Shown here in pieces: positions 51,836 through 60,271 of a DNA stretch of 64,000 bases. The notes under the pieces are model-generated. The model searched no databases. It was given only the letters and a program-made list of their open reading frames with translations, and was not told the DNA's origin. Position 1 is the stretch's first letter; each line of letters opens with the position of its first letter. The position numbers were made by a program, and so were the translations under genes. Source of the DNA: Pseudomonas gingeri (GTDB taxonomy: Bacteria; Pseudomonadota; Gammaproteobacteria; Pseudomonadales; Pseudomonadaceae); assembly GCF_013386165.1 (NCBI RefSeq), contig NZ_JACAOS010000015.1, forward strand, positions 693,594 to 757,593. Direction: 5' to 3'.

Positions 51836-52738
51836 ATGAAGCTGAACCAATTGATTCAAACCCTGCTGGGTTCCCGCCAACCGGCGCAGGTTTCACGCCC
51901 AGAGCAGGAATTGCTGTCGAGCCTGCTGGTGATGGCCTGGGTCGTGGAGGCGCGCGATCCCTATACCGGCGGGCACCTGTGGCGAGTGGCGCAGTTCTGC
52001 GAACTGCTGGCACAGAAAGCCGGTTTCGCCGCCGAAGAAGTGGCGCGGATCGCCCTGGGCGGTTTTGTCCATGACCTGGGCAAGGTCGGCATTCCCGACG
52101 CGGTGCTGCGCAAGGCCGGGCCCTTGAGCGACGAAGAGTACGCGGTGATCAAGACCCATCCCGACATCGGTTTTCGGCTGCTGCATGCCCACCCCCTGGC
52201 CGCGCTGGTGGAGGACGCCGTGCGCCTGCACCACGAGATGCCGGATGGCCGGGGTTATCCCCTGGGGCTCAAGGCCGGCGAGATCCCGCACCTGGCGAGC
52301 ATCGTCGGTATCTGCGACGCCTTTGACGCCATGACCAGCACCCGCCCCTATCGCGCGGGCATGCCCCAGGCGCAGGCGTTGCAGATCATCGGCAAGAACC
52401 TCGGGACCCAGTTCGATGCACACTTTGGCGAGTTGTTTATCCAACTGGGAGAGTCGGGTGTGTTGAGCCCGATCATCGGCCATACCGACCAAGGCATCCC
52501 CCTGCGCCACTGCGGCATGTGTGGACCGACGGTGATCCTGAAACGTGCTCACCGCGCGGGCGACCATGTGTTCTGCGGTAATTGCGGTGCCGATTATCTA
52601 TTGCAACAGAAAACGCCAGGCAGCCCATTGGAACTGCAGGCCACCGGCGCCACCGGCAACGCGAAGGATCTCAGCCCCGAGGCCGACGTCGAGTTGATCG
52701 AGCGCCTGGCAAAACACCAGTTCGCCGAGGCCCTGTAG
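51836..52738 (+). CDS. HD-GYP phosphohydrolase with C-terminal zinc ribbon
   Basis: A 300-residue protein with an HD-GYP domain (about 25-200): His79-Asp80 and GK (HDLGKVGIPD), His132-His133-Glu134 and GRGYP (137-142). Most HD-GYP enzymes cleave c-di-GMP to pGpG or GMP. After residue 215 a small domain has two CxxC pairs (Cys226/229 and Cys247/250), expected to bind zinc. No sensor or receiver domain. Divergent from the chemoreceptor gene. The catalytic motif is intact. Confidence 0.9.
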   Translation: MKLNQLIQTLLGSRQPAQVSRPEQELLSSLLVMAWVVEARDPYTGGHLWRVAQFCELLAQKAGFAAEEVARIALGGFVHDLGKVGIPDAVLRKAGPLSDEEYAVIKTHPDIGFRLLHAHPLAALVEDAVRLHHEMPDGRGYPLGLKAGEIPHLASIVGICDAFDAMTSTRPYRAGMPQAQALQIIGKNLGTQFDAHFGELFIQLGESGVLSPIIGHTDQGIPLRHCGMCGPTVILKRAHRAGDHVFCGNCGADYLLQQKTPGSPLELQATGATGNAKDLSPEADVELIERLAKHQFAEAL

Positions 52739-52754
52739 ATACCGTCCTGTCCGT

Positions 52755-52790
52755 TGGAACGATGGCGAAGCTTGCATCGTCATCGTTCCA
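52755..52790. terminator. Hairpin between convergent HD-GYP and GST genes
   Basis: TGGAACGATG (52755-52764) and CATCGTTCCA (52781-52790) form a perfect 10-bp stem with a 16-nt loop, between two convergent stop codons. No strong T-run, so a weak bidirectional terminator is the best reading. Confidence 0.45.
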
Positions 52791-52801
52791 GCGGCCCGTC
52801 T

Positions 52802-53503
52802 TCAGGCCTGCGGTCCCTTGGACGTCTGGCCAAAGAGGATTTTCTTGCCCTCTTCGGTACTCGTCGCACGTCGCGAATACGGCTCGCCCTGGGCGTAGGC
52901 GCGCGCCGTTGCCGGGCGTTGCTCGATGGCGCGAAGCCAGCGGCTCAGGTCGGGGAAGTCCTCAATGTTCTGCTGCTGGCGCTGCCACGGCACCACCCAG
53001 GGATAACAGGCCATGTCGGCGATCGAATAGTGCTGGCCTGCAATAAATTCACGCCCTTGCAAGCGGCGATCGAGCACACCGTAGAGGCGATTGGTTTCGT
53101 TGACATAACGGTTGATGGCGTAGGGCAGTTTTTCTGGCGCATACAGCCCGAAATGGTGGTTCTGCCCGGCCATCGGCCCCAACCCGCCCATTTGCCAGAA
53201 CAGCCACTCGGTCACGGTCTTGCGGCCGCGAACATCGGCCGGCAGGAACTGCCCGGTCTTTTCCGCCAGATACAGCAAGATCGCACCCGACTCGAACACA
53301 GTGATCGGCTCGCCACCATCGGCGGGCGCGGTGTCGATGATCGCCGGCATCCGGTTGTTGGGCGAAAACGCCAGGAACTCCGGTTTGAACTGGTCGCCAG
53401 CACCGATATCCACAGGATGGATACGGTACTCAAGACCGGCCTCCTCCAGGAACATTGTGATCTTGTGGCCGTTTGGCGTAGCCCAGTAGTAGAGCTCAAT
53501 CAT
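52802..53503 (-). CDS. Glutathione S-transferase, YfcG/Ure2-like
   Basis: A 233-residue two-domain protein. The thioredoxin-like part has MIELYYWATPNGHKITMFLEEAGLEY, NNRMPAIIDTAP (cis-Pro) and FESGAILLYLAEKTG (glutathione carboxylate contact). The helical part carries MGGLGPMAGQNHHF, typical of YfcG-like disulphide oxidoreductases. It is 23 bp downstream of the tetR gene, forming one transcript with it. A second GST gene lies divergently on the far side of tetR. Confidence 0.93.
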   Translation of the reverse strand: MIELYYWATPNGHKITMFLEEAGLEYRIHPVDIGAGDQFKPEFLAFSPNNRMPAIIDTAPADGGEPITVFESGAILLYLAEKTGQFLPADVRGRKTVTEWLFWQMGGLGPMAGQNHHFGLYAPEKLPYAINRYVNETNRLYGVLDRRLQGREFIAGQHYSIADMACYPWVVPWQRQQQNIEDFPDLSRWLRAIEQRPATARAYAQGEPYSRRATSTEEGKKILFGQTSKGPQA

Positions 53504-53526
53504 CCGATTTCCCTCATCAAGACAGA

Positions 53527-54108
53527 CTATTTCAATAACACGAAGACCGGTCGCACCAGCCCTTCCAGCAATTCCCGTTCAGGCCTTGAGCGGGCCAGCA
53601 CCCGCAGCCCCATCAACACTCCCAGGCACAGGCGCGCCAGATCATCCGCCGGCTGCGCCGTGGTGATACTGCCCTGGACCTGGCCGGCGCTGATACAGCG
53701 CAGGAAAAAGCTTTCCATACCCTCCTGAACGGTTGCCAACAGCGCCTTGAACTCCGGATCGTGGGGCGCCACCTCAAGGGCCGCGTTGACGATAAAACAG
53801 CCCTTGTGCTCAGGGTCGCCCAGCGACAGTTCGATGATTTCGTTGAAGAACGTCAGGATGGCTTCGCGGGGCGGCAACTGCTGTTCCAGACGGGCGGAAC
53901 GCTCGCAGAAGCCGCGCTTGATGTAATGATCGAGGGCCAGGCCGAAAAGTGCGCGCTTGTCACCGAAGGCGTTGTACAGGCTGGCCCCGGTGATCCCCAT
54001 GGCCAACGCCAGGTCCCGCACGGAAGTGGCCGCGTAGCCACGGGACCAGAAGCAGCGGATCGCTGCCTCCACTGCCACGGCCTCATCAAATTCTCTTGGT
54101 CGCGCCAT
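53527..54108 (-). CDS. TetR/AcrR-family repressor
   Basis: A 193-residue TetR protein. The DNA-binding helices cover residues 8-55 (DEAVAVEAAIRCFWSRGYAATS, GITGASLYNAFGDKRALF), followed by a helical ligand domain with FIVNAALEVAPHDPEF. It heads an operon with the downstream GST gene and is divergent from another GST gene over 125 bp that contains two short palindromes. It probably represses both when no electrophile or related ligand is present. Confidence 0.92.
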   Translation of the reverse strand: MARPREFDEAVAVEAAIRCFWSRGYAATSVRDLALAMGITGASLYNAFGDKRALFGLALDHYIKRGFCERSARLEQQLPPREAILTFFNEIIELSLGDPEHKGCFIVNAALEVAPHDPEFKALLATVQEGMESFFLRCISAGQVQGSITTAQPADDLARLCLGVLMGLRVLARSRPERELLEGLVRPVFVLLK

Positions 54109-54122
54109 AACTCACACATGCA

Positions 54123-54162
54123 TTCAAATTGAAGTGGCGGCGATATTCGTTGATACAAACGA
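54123..54162. promoter_or_regulatory. Two short palindromes between tetR and the divergent GST gene
   Basis: TTCAAATTGAA (54123-54133) and TCGTT-GATACA-AACGA (54147-54162) lie close to the tetR start. Either could be the TetR operator controlling both directions. The remainder of the gap (to 54233) shows nothing obvious. Confidence 0.4.
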
Positions 54163-54233
54163 CGATTGCCACACACCAAGGCTTGGCCTATTTTATAACA
54201 CTCGATCAAAAACATCAGCCAGGACCTTTTGAC

Positions 54234-54941
54234 ATGATCCGCTTCTTTTTCCATCCGACACCCAATCCGGCCAAAGTCGCCCTGTTTCTTGAAGAGGCGG
54301 CATTGCCCTATGAGCTGGTTCCGGTCGACACCAGCAAGGGCGAACAACACAGCCCGGAGTTCCTGGCGATCAACCCCAATGGCAAGGTTCCGGCGATCCT
54401 TGATACCGAAGGGCCGAACGGCCGAGAAGTCCGGGTGTTCGACTCGAACGCGATCCTGCTGTACTTGAGTGAAAAGACCGGCTTGCTCGGCGGGGAGCCC
54501 GGCGATCGGGGTGAGCTGCTGTCGTGGATGATGTTTATCGCCAGCGGCCTGGGACCATTTTCCGGGCAGGCGGTGCACTTCCAGCACTCGGCCCCGGAAA
54601 GCCTTCCCTACGCCATCAACCGCTATCGCCGTGAAGCCGAGCGGCACTACCGGGTACTGGACCGGCATCTGGCGGCGCGCAGCTATATCGTCGGGGACAG
54701 CTATTCGATTGCCGATATCTCGGCCTGGGGCTGGATCGACCGGGCGTCCCGCGTGCTGAAAGGCGAAGAATCACCGTTGGCCGCCTATCCCCACTTGTCG
54801 GCCTGGTTCCAGCGTATCGACGCCCGGCCGGCCGTGGCCCGGGCCCGTCAGGTCGGCAAGAGCCATGCCTTCAAGCAGGTCAACGACGAGCAAACCCGTC
54901 GCGCACTGTTCCCCTCGAACTATCCCGACACCACGGTTTGA
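54234..54941 (+). CDS. Glutathione S-transferase, YfcG-like
   Basis: A 235-residue GST. MIRFFFHPTPNPAKVALFLEEA, NPNGKVPAILD and FDSNAILLYLSEKTG define the thioredoxin-like domain; GLGPFSGQAVHFQHSAPESLPYA in the helical domain is shared in pattern with the first GST (53503-52802), so the two are paralogues. ATG 54234 follows AGGA; the frame opens at 54129 inside the regulatory region. Divergent from tetR and likely under its control. Confidence 0.92.
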   Translation: MIRFFFHPTPNPAKVALFLEEAALPYELVPVDTSKGEQHSPEFLAINPNGKVPAILDTEGPNGREVRVFDSNAILLYLSEKTGLLGGEPGDRGELLSWMMFIASGLGPFSGQAVHFQHSAPESLPYAINRYRREAERHYRVLDRHLAARSYIVGDSYSIADISAWGWIDRASRVLKGEESPLAAYPHLSAWFQRIDARPAVARARQVGKSHAFKQVNDEQTRRALFPSNYPDTTV

Positions 54942-54989
54942 TGGAGATGCCGGTATAATCGGGTCTTTTTCCTCAAAGGCACCCGGCTC

Positions 54990-55457
54990 GTGGCAAACAA
55001 AAGGTACAGCTGCATTGGTTTGTATAACCCCAAGTCACCGGAGAACGTCGGTTCGGTGATGCGTGCGGCTGGCTGTTACGGCGTGGCTTCGGTGTTCTAC
55101 ACCGGCAAGCGCTACGAGCGGGCGCGGGACTTCGTGACCGATACCAAGAAAGTCCACCAGGACATTCCGCTGATCGGTATCGACGACCTGAAGAAAATCC
55201 TGCCACTGGGCTGCGTGCCGGTGGCCGTCGAACTGGTGGAGGGCGCGCGTTCGTTGCCCGAATACACCCATCCGGACCGGGCGCTGTATATCTTCGGCCC
55301 GGAAGACGGCTCGCTGGACAAGGACATCCGCGACTGGTGCGAGGACGTGGTGTATATCCCGACCACCGGCTGCATGAACCTCGCGGCGACGGTCAACGTG
55401 GTGCTTTACGACCGCCTGGCCAAGGGCAACAACACAAGGTCCGGTCCGAAGTTCTAG
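54990..55457 (+). CDS. SPOUT RNA methyltransferase, TrmH-like
   Basis: A 155-residue SPOUT methyltransferase: NPKSPENVGSVMRAAGCYG (motif 1), YIFGPEDGSLDKDI (motif 2) and YIPTTGCMNLAATVNVVLYDRLAK (motif 3, forming the SAM knot). It is short, like TrmL, which methylates tRNA wobble position 34, but the substrate is uncertain. The start is GTG 54990; a TATAAT (54954-54959) lies about 30 bp upstream. It converges on the YcgN-family gene with a 2-bp gap. Confidence 0.9.
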   Translation: MANKRYSCIGLYNPKSPENVGSVMRAAGCYGVASVFYTGKRYERARDFVTDTKKVHQDIPLIGIDDLKKILPLGCVPVAVELVEGARSLPEYTHPDRALYIFGPEDGSLDKDIRDWCEDVVYIPTTGCMNLAATVNVVLYDRLAKGNNTRSGPKF

Positions 55458-55459
55458 AT

Positions 55460-55909
55460 TCAGCCAGCGCGGAAAATCAGATGATCTTCCCAGTCATCCT
55501 CGGGCACGCTGCCTTCGGCGAGCATGCGCCCGGACTGGGAAATCCGCTCGTGGTGCACCGCGTCGCGGTCACCGCAAACCAGATGGTGCCAAAGCGGCAG
55601 GTCCTTGCCCTCACTCACCAGGCGATAACCGCAGGTCGGTGGCAACCACTTGAACTGGTCAGCCTTGCCCGGTGTGAGCTGGATGCAATCGGGCACCGAG
55701 TCGCGACGCTTGGCGTAGTCGGTGCACTGGCAGGTTTTCAGGTCCAGGAGCTTGCAGGCAATGCGGGTGTAATAGACGCTGTTGTCGTCTTCGTCCTCGA
55801 GCTTTTGCAGACAGCACAGGCCGCAACCGTCGCACAGCGACTCCCACTCCTCCTGATCGAGGTGCTCAAGGGTCTTGCGTATCCAGAAGGGTTCGACTTT
55901 CGCGGCCAT
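55460..55909 (-). CDS. YcgN-family cysteine-cluster protein
   Basis: A 149-residue cytosolic protein of the UPF0260/YkgJ cysteine-cluster family: CDGCGLCCLQ (27-36) gives four cysteines, with CQCTDYAKR and LPPTCGYRL later. The cysteines probably bind a metal, but no enzymatic role is known. Start ATG 55909. P. aeruginosa has a similar gene close to rnd and ycgL, as here. Confidence 0.92.
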   Translation of the reverse strand: MAAKVEPFWIRKTLEHLDQEEWESLCDGCGLCCLQKLEDEDDNSVYYTRIACKLLDLKTCQCTDYAKRRDSVPDCIQLTPGKADQFKWLPPTCGYRLVSEGKDLPLWHHLVCGDRDAVHHERISQSGRMLAEGSVPEDDWEDHLIFRAG

Positions 55910-56063
55910 GGTTCAGACATCTGCATCGGGGAGTGAAAAGGCCGCCAGTCTAGTGCGCCAAGCCGTTGCGGCCAAGCGCCGGCGACTGTCGGTTGAACAA
56001 GACTTGTCAGGCTGCCTGCGGAGCAGTAGCTTTCTCGCTAATTTCCCCAGTCAGGACTGCGCC

Positions 56064-56657
56064 ATGAGCACCAACCCACGCGTCGCCGATCACCCGATCG
56101 ATCCCCAGTTCACCCAGCGCTGGTCGCCGCGCGCCTTTACTGGCGAGAGCATCCCGGAGCAAACCCTGCTGAGCTTTTTCGAAGCCGCCCGCTGGGCGCC
56201 TTCGGCCTATAACTCGCAACCTTGGCGCTTTCTCTACGCCCGTCGCGACACACCGAACTGGGAGCGCTTCCTCGGCCTGTTGAACGAATTCAACCGTGGT
56301 TGGGCGCAGCACGCCTCGGCCCTGGTGATCGTGATTTCGAAAACCACCTTCACAGCCCCCGGCTCCAGCGAAGAAACCCCGGCCTTGTGGCACACCTTCG
56401 ACACCGGTTCAGCCTGGGGCCACCTGGCGCTGCAAGCCAGCAACAGCGGCTGGCACAGCCACGGCATGGCCGGCTTCGACCAGGAACTGACCCGCAGCGA
56501 GCTGAAAATTCCAGAAGGTTATGCACTGCATGCGGCCGTGGCCATCGGCAAGCTGGGCGACAAGGCGAGCCTGCCGGATTACCTGCAGGCCCGTGAAACC
56601 CCAAGCCCACGCCAGCCGCTGAGCGCGCTGGTGGCTGAGGGTGATTTCAGCCTGTAA
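56064..56657 (+). CDS. Nitroreductase-family FMN protein
   Basis: A 197-residue nitroreductase: RWSPRAFTGESIPEQTLLSFFEAARWAPSAYNSQPWRF is the FMN-binding N-terminus (Arg-Ser and Asn-Ser-Gln-Pro), and WGHLALQASNSGWHSHGMAGFDQ forms the flavin-side helix. FMN-dependent oxidoreductase at the dimer interface; substrate unknown. ATG 56064 follows AGGA; the open frame from 55875 overlaps the divergent gene. Confidence 0.92.
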   Translation: MSTNPRVADHPIDPQFTQRWSPRAFTGESIPEQTLLSFFEAARWAPSAYNSQPWRFLYARRDTPNWERFLGLLNEFNRGWAQHASALVIVISKTTFTAPGSSEETPALWHTFDTGSAWGHLALQASNSGWHSHGMAGFDQELTRSELKIPEGYALHAAVAIGKLGDKASLPDYLQARETPSPRQPLSALVAEGDFSL

Positions 56658-56682
56658 CCACACGCGTCTGTGGGATTGCACG

Positions 56683-56774
56683 CCTGTAGGAGCCGGCTTG
56701 CTGGCGATGCGGGTAACGCGGTGCTCCTGGTGCACCGCGTTATCGTTCATCGCCAGCAAGCCGGCTCCTACAGG
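56683..56774. repeat. REPIN of a second sequence class
   Basis: Left arm CCTGTAGGAGCCGGCTTGCT then GGCGATG (56683-56709) and right arm (56748-56774) are perfect 27-bp inverted copies. The centre adds AACGCGGTG/CACCGCGTT, so the whole folds into one long hairpin. The arm core (CCGGCTTGCTGGCGATG) differs from the two other REPINs. Between convergent genes. Confidence 0.9.
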
Positions 56775-56788
56775 TCATCTACCACCCA

Positions 56789-57721
56789 TCAATAGCCGCG
56801 CTCGAAATCCACTTCCCCGCGCAGCGCTTCCCCGGCCTGATAGGCCCGCAGGTTCTCCACAAACAAGCGCACCATCATCGCCGGCGACGTCGGCGCCGAA
56901 CTGTGGCCGGTCAACAACAGCCCCCAGGCCGTCCAGAACGGATGACGCTGTGGCAAAGGCTCCTGCCGGCAGACATCGATCACCGCCCCCGCCAGATGCC
57001 CCTCCTTCAAGGCCTCCACCAGATCCGCATCGACCACCGCGACGCCGCGCCCGACGTTGATAAACAAGCCGGTCGGCTTGAAGCGCTTGAACAGCGCCGC
57101 ATCGTACAGGTCATGGGTATTGGGTGTGTTGGGCAACAGGTTGATCACGTAGTCCACTTTGCCAACCCACTCACCCAGGGCGTTGAGCGCCGCCACCTCG
57201 ATAAACGGCGCTTGCTCGCGCGCGCTGCTGGCAATGCCGTACAACTCGACACCGAAGGGTTGCAGAAACTGCGCAACGCTCTGGCCGATATCGCCGGCCC
57301 CAACAATCAGCACCTTGCGCCCCGCCAGGCTCTGACTCATGCGATTGTCCCACTTGCGCTCGACCTGGCTGACCAGGCGGGCGAGGACTTCGCGCTCATG
57401 TCCCAGCATGTAGGTCAGCACATATTCGGCCATCACCTGGCCAAAAATGCCCACCGCACGAGTCAGGCGGTAGCTGCGTGGCAAGCTCTCGGCCAGCAGC
57501 GGCGTGATGCCCGCCCAGGTCGATTGCAGCCACTGGGGAGTGTGCCCCTGACGCAGCAGGGTCGCCATCAGATCCGGCTGCCCCAGCCAGACCGGGCAGT
57601 CGACCGCCAGGGTCGACAGCGTGGCCGAATCGCCACTGGTCATGACTTCAAGTTCCGGGGCCATCTGCTGCAACAGGCGGGTGTAGAGGGCGTGGTCGTG
57701 TTCGGCAATCAGAACGCGCAT
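56789..57721 (-). CDS. D-isomer-specific 2-hydroxyacid dehydrogenase (GhrA-like)
   Basis: A 310-residue dehydrogenase with the NAD(P) loop VGAGDIG (about 139-145), catalytic Arg in INVGRGVAVVD, Glu in CRQEPLP and His in LLLTGHSSAP. The layout matches glyoxylate/hydroxypyruvate reductase A-type enzymes, which reduce 2-oxo acids to D-2-hydroxy acids. The N-terminal domain is divergent. Start ATG 57721. Ends DFERGY. Confidence 0.92.
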   Translation of the reverse strand: MRVLIAEHDHALYTRLLQQMAPELEVMTSGDSATLSTLAVDCPVWLGQPDLMATLLRQGHTPQWLQSTWAGITPLLAESLPRSYRLTRAVGIFGQVMAEYVLTYMLGHEREVLARLVSQVERKWDNRMSQSLAGRKVLIVGAGDIGQSVAQFLQPFGVELYGIASSAREQAPFIEVAALNALGEWVGKVDYVINLLPNTPNTHDLYDAALFKRFKPTGLFINVGRGVAVVDADLVEALKEGHLAGAVIDVCRQEPLPQRHPFWTAWGLLLTGHSSAPTSPAMMVRLFVENLRAYQAGEALRGEVDFERGY

Positions 57722-57847
57722 GGTTCAAACCTTTCAAAAACAGTGCAGGCAGCCGCCGACGGAGTTCGCTCCATCGTCATCGGCCACTGCCAGAAAATAC
57801 AGTCCATTTGAATCGAGCGCTGCGGACCGAGCACTCAGAGAGAGCCG

Positions 57848-58141
57848 TCACATCGGATCATTGCGCCGCAACAGCTCTTCGGGCAGATGTTCGATGTACT
57901 CGTCTTCGGCCGGTGGCATCTGCAGGTGATAACCCTGCTTGTCGAGGTTCTCCAACACCTGGTGGATATCTTCGCGCGACAAGGTGCGCTCGGGGCTCAG
58001 GACCAGGTCAAAGGCATGGTGCGGTTTACCGAAGGCCAGCAGCAGATTCTCCGGAACGCGCTCCAGAGCATCGCTCTTGAGCACGTAGAGGTACATTTCG
58101 TTGCGGCGTGGGCTTCTGTAGATGGAGCAAATACGTTTCAA
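57848..58141 (-). CDS. ycgL: YcgL-domain protein
   Basis: A 97-residue YcgL-family protein (MKRICSIYRSPRRNEMYLYV, then RTLSREDIHQVLENLDKQGYHLQMPP). It begins with an unusual TTG (58141), four-base overlapped with the RNase D stop (TTGA), and GGAGA sits 7 bp upstream. The coupling to rnd is conserved in Pseudomonas. Molecular role unknown. Confidence 0.92.
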   Translation of the reverse strand: MKRICSIYRSPRRNEMYLYVLKSDALERVPENLLLAFGKPHHAFDLVLSPERTLSREDIHQVLENLDKQGYHLQMPPAEDEYIEHLPEELLRRNDPM

Positions 58142-59271
58142 GGCTGTTCTCCGGCAGTGGCCAGGCTGTCGAGCAGCGCCTGGCCCATCAACTCGCGGCG
58201 CCAGCCACGCAGCGAATCGGGCAATTGATAAGGTCCAGCGGGGAAGCCGCTCTTGATCAGCGCTTCCAGGGTTTTCTTGCGCAACATCAACTCCGGCGCA
58301 ACGTCCAGGCGTTCGGCTTCAGCCTGGCCGAGGGCCCGCAGGCGCTTGACCAGCCCCGAGGCTTCGATCGGCAACGGCTCGGCCACCGCCGGCGGCCATT
58401 GGTCCATCGGCGCACTGCCGGCCTGTTTGATCAGCGCCAGCAGGAACTCGCCGTCCTGGCGCACGGTACGCGGGTGCATGTCCTCGATGCGCGCCAGTGC
58501 CACCAGGTTGTCCGGCTGGCTCTTGGCCAATGGCCACAAGGAGTGCTCACGCACTATCCGGTTACGCGGCAGATCGCGGGCCCGGGCTTCACGTTCACGC
58601 CAGGCACACAGCTCACGCAGCACAACCAATTGCGCACGGGATAACTTCCAGGCCAGCTTCGCTTCGCGATAGACCTCGTAGGGGTCGACCTCGCGACGCA
58701 GGTTGGCCACCAGTTCCGCGCCGTCTTCCAGGACCCAGGCGTACTTGTCGTCCGACAGCTTCGGGCGCAGGCGGGTGTAGACCTCGGCCAGGTGCACGGC
58801 GTCTTCGGCGGCGTAGCTGACCTGGGTTTCAGACAGCGGACGCTGCAACCAGTCCGAACGGGTCTCGCCCTTGGGCAGTTCGATACCGAGGACTTCCTGC
58901 ACCAGGCGCGAATAACCCATGGAGAAACCCAGGTTCAGATAGGCGGCCGCGAGCTGGGTGTCGAACAGCGGCACCGGCAGGCCGCCGGTCAGCCGTAACA
59001 GGACTTCGAGGTCTTCGCTGCAAGCGTGCACGACCTTGACCACGGCCGGGTCTTCGAGCAACGCAGCTAGAGGCTGCCACTGATCGATGGTCAGGGGATC
59101 GATCAGGTAGGCGCGTTCGCCATCACCGATCTGGATCAGGCCGGCAATCGGATAAAAGGTGTCGACCCGCATGAATTCGGTGTCGAGGGCAACAAAGGGT
59201 AGTTGTTGCCATTGGGCGCAATGCCGACCGAGGCTATCGTTGTCGCGAATCCAGTGAATATCGATGGCCAC
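58138..59271 (-). CDS. rnd: Ribonuclease D
   Basis: A 377-residue 3'-exoribonuclease (E. coli Rnd is 375). DEDD residues: Asp30 and Glu32 (ALDTEF), Asp in HACSEDLEVL, and YAAED with the Tyr-x3-Asp of DEDDy. Two HRDC domains follow (about 210-290 and 310-377; RELCAWREREARARDLPRNRIV is the first). It trims 3' ends of tRNA and other stable RNAs. GTG 59271 is chosen because AGGGAG lies upstream; the frame opens at 59313. Confidence 0.95.
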   Translation of the reverse strand: MAIDIHWIRDNDSLGRHCAQWQQLPFVALDTEFMRVDTFYPIAGLIQIGDGERAYLIDPLTIDQWQPLAALLEDPAVVKVVHACSEDLEVLLRLTGGLPVPLFDTQLAAAYLNLGFSMGYSRLVQEVLGIELPKGETRSDWLQRPLSETQVSYAAEDAVHLAEVYTRLRPKLSDDKYAWVLEDGAELVANLRREVDPYEVYREAKLAWKLSRAQLVVLRELCAWREREARARDLPRNRIVREHSLWPLAKSQPDNLVALARIEDMHPRTVRQDGEFLLALIKQAGSAPMDQWPPAVAEPLPIEASGLVKRLRALGQAEAERLDVAPELMLRKKTLEALIKSGFPAGPYQLPDSLRGWRRELMGQALLDSLATAGEQP

Positions 59272-59412
59272 ACGGCTCTCCCTTGAAGAATGGCACGCAG
59301 TATATCTCGCCACCGAGGTTTGCGAGCATTCACTCTGCAGGTGCGTAAGCGAAAGAGCCTACTGAACGACAAGAATAGTCCGACTCAGCAAGTTGACATG
59401 TTCTGCACCGGA

Positions 59413-60090
59413 TCAACCGTTCTTGCGCAGCACGTAGAGACGACGCATGGCATAACCCGGAAAAAAATCGCGGTGGCCGATGATGTCGAAACCGGCCTCG
59501 CGGAACTCCCCTTCGACCTGCGCCTTGCTCAACAGGACCCGCTGCGAATGCTGCCCGGACGCAAGAGCCTGGCGCCGTTGATGCCAGGCCATGACCTTGC
59601 AATCCATCCACAACGAGAGAATCACGGTGTCGCGGCTGACCCGATGGAATTCACGCAGCATCGCCAGCCGGTGCTGACTGTCGTCGACATGCTGGAACAA
59701 CTGCATACAGAAAATGCAGTCCACCGCATTCTCCGGCAAGCCGATGGCAAACACCGAACTCTGAAAGCTCCTGACGCGACCCAGCACCGCCTCAGCATGA
59801 TGAACCGCGCAGTGGTCGAGCATCTCTTGAGAAGGATCGGCCGCGAGGATCACCCGATTGCCACGCTCGGCCAGCACCGGCCAGAAACGCCCGACGCCAC
59901 AGGGCAGATCGAGGACCAGGCCGGGCTCGCCGGCCAGCTTCAGCGCTTGGCGCAGCCATTGTTTTTCACGGGCCAGCACCAGGCGCCGGGCCAGGTTGTC
60001 TGGGCGCTGCGCCAGGCAAGCCTGGATATGCTCGCGCGCGTACTGGCGGGCAAATTCAAGCTCTACGGTTGAAGGCGATTGCGCAGACAT
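59413..60090 (-). CDS. Class I SAM-dependent methyltransferase
   Basis: A 225-residue methyltransferase: VLDLPCGVGRFWPVLAERG (motif I), LAADPSQEMLDHC (acidic loop), VFAIGLPENAVDCIFCMQLFQHVDD (motif II/III) and an N-terminal helical part (QYAREHIQACLAQRPDNLARRL). The type with FQHVDD resembles small-molecule or lipid methyltransferases. The acceptor is unknown. Single gene, lying between rnd and the glutamine-synthetase-like gene. Confidence 0.9.
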   Translation of the reverse strand: MSAQSPSTVELEFARQYAREHIQACLAQRPDNLARRLVLAREKQWLRQALKLAGEPGLVLDLPCGVGRFWPVLAERGNRVILAADPSQEMLDHCAVHHAEAVLGRVRSFQSSVFAIGLPENAVDCIFCMQLFQHVDDSQHRLAMLREFHRVSRDTVILSLWMDCKVMAWHQRRQALASGQHSQRVLLSKAQVEGEFREAGFDIIGHRDFFPGYAMRRLYVLRKNG

Positions 60091-60271
60091 GACTCACGAA
60101 CTCTTGAGGGATGAACCTGTACCGGATTGATCGAACACAGGGTATCGGTTTGAAGGGCTACCGAGCGCTAAAAACATCCACTCGGCAACCGTCTGAACCT
60201 TAGTCAGGCACACATCAATATTTCGTGAAAAATTCCCGGCCTGGTTGTTCAATAAGTTACCAATCGACCCT

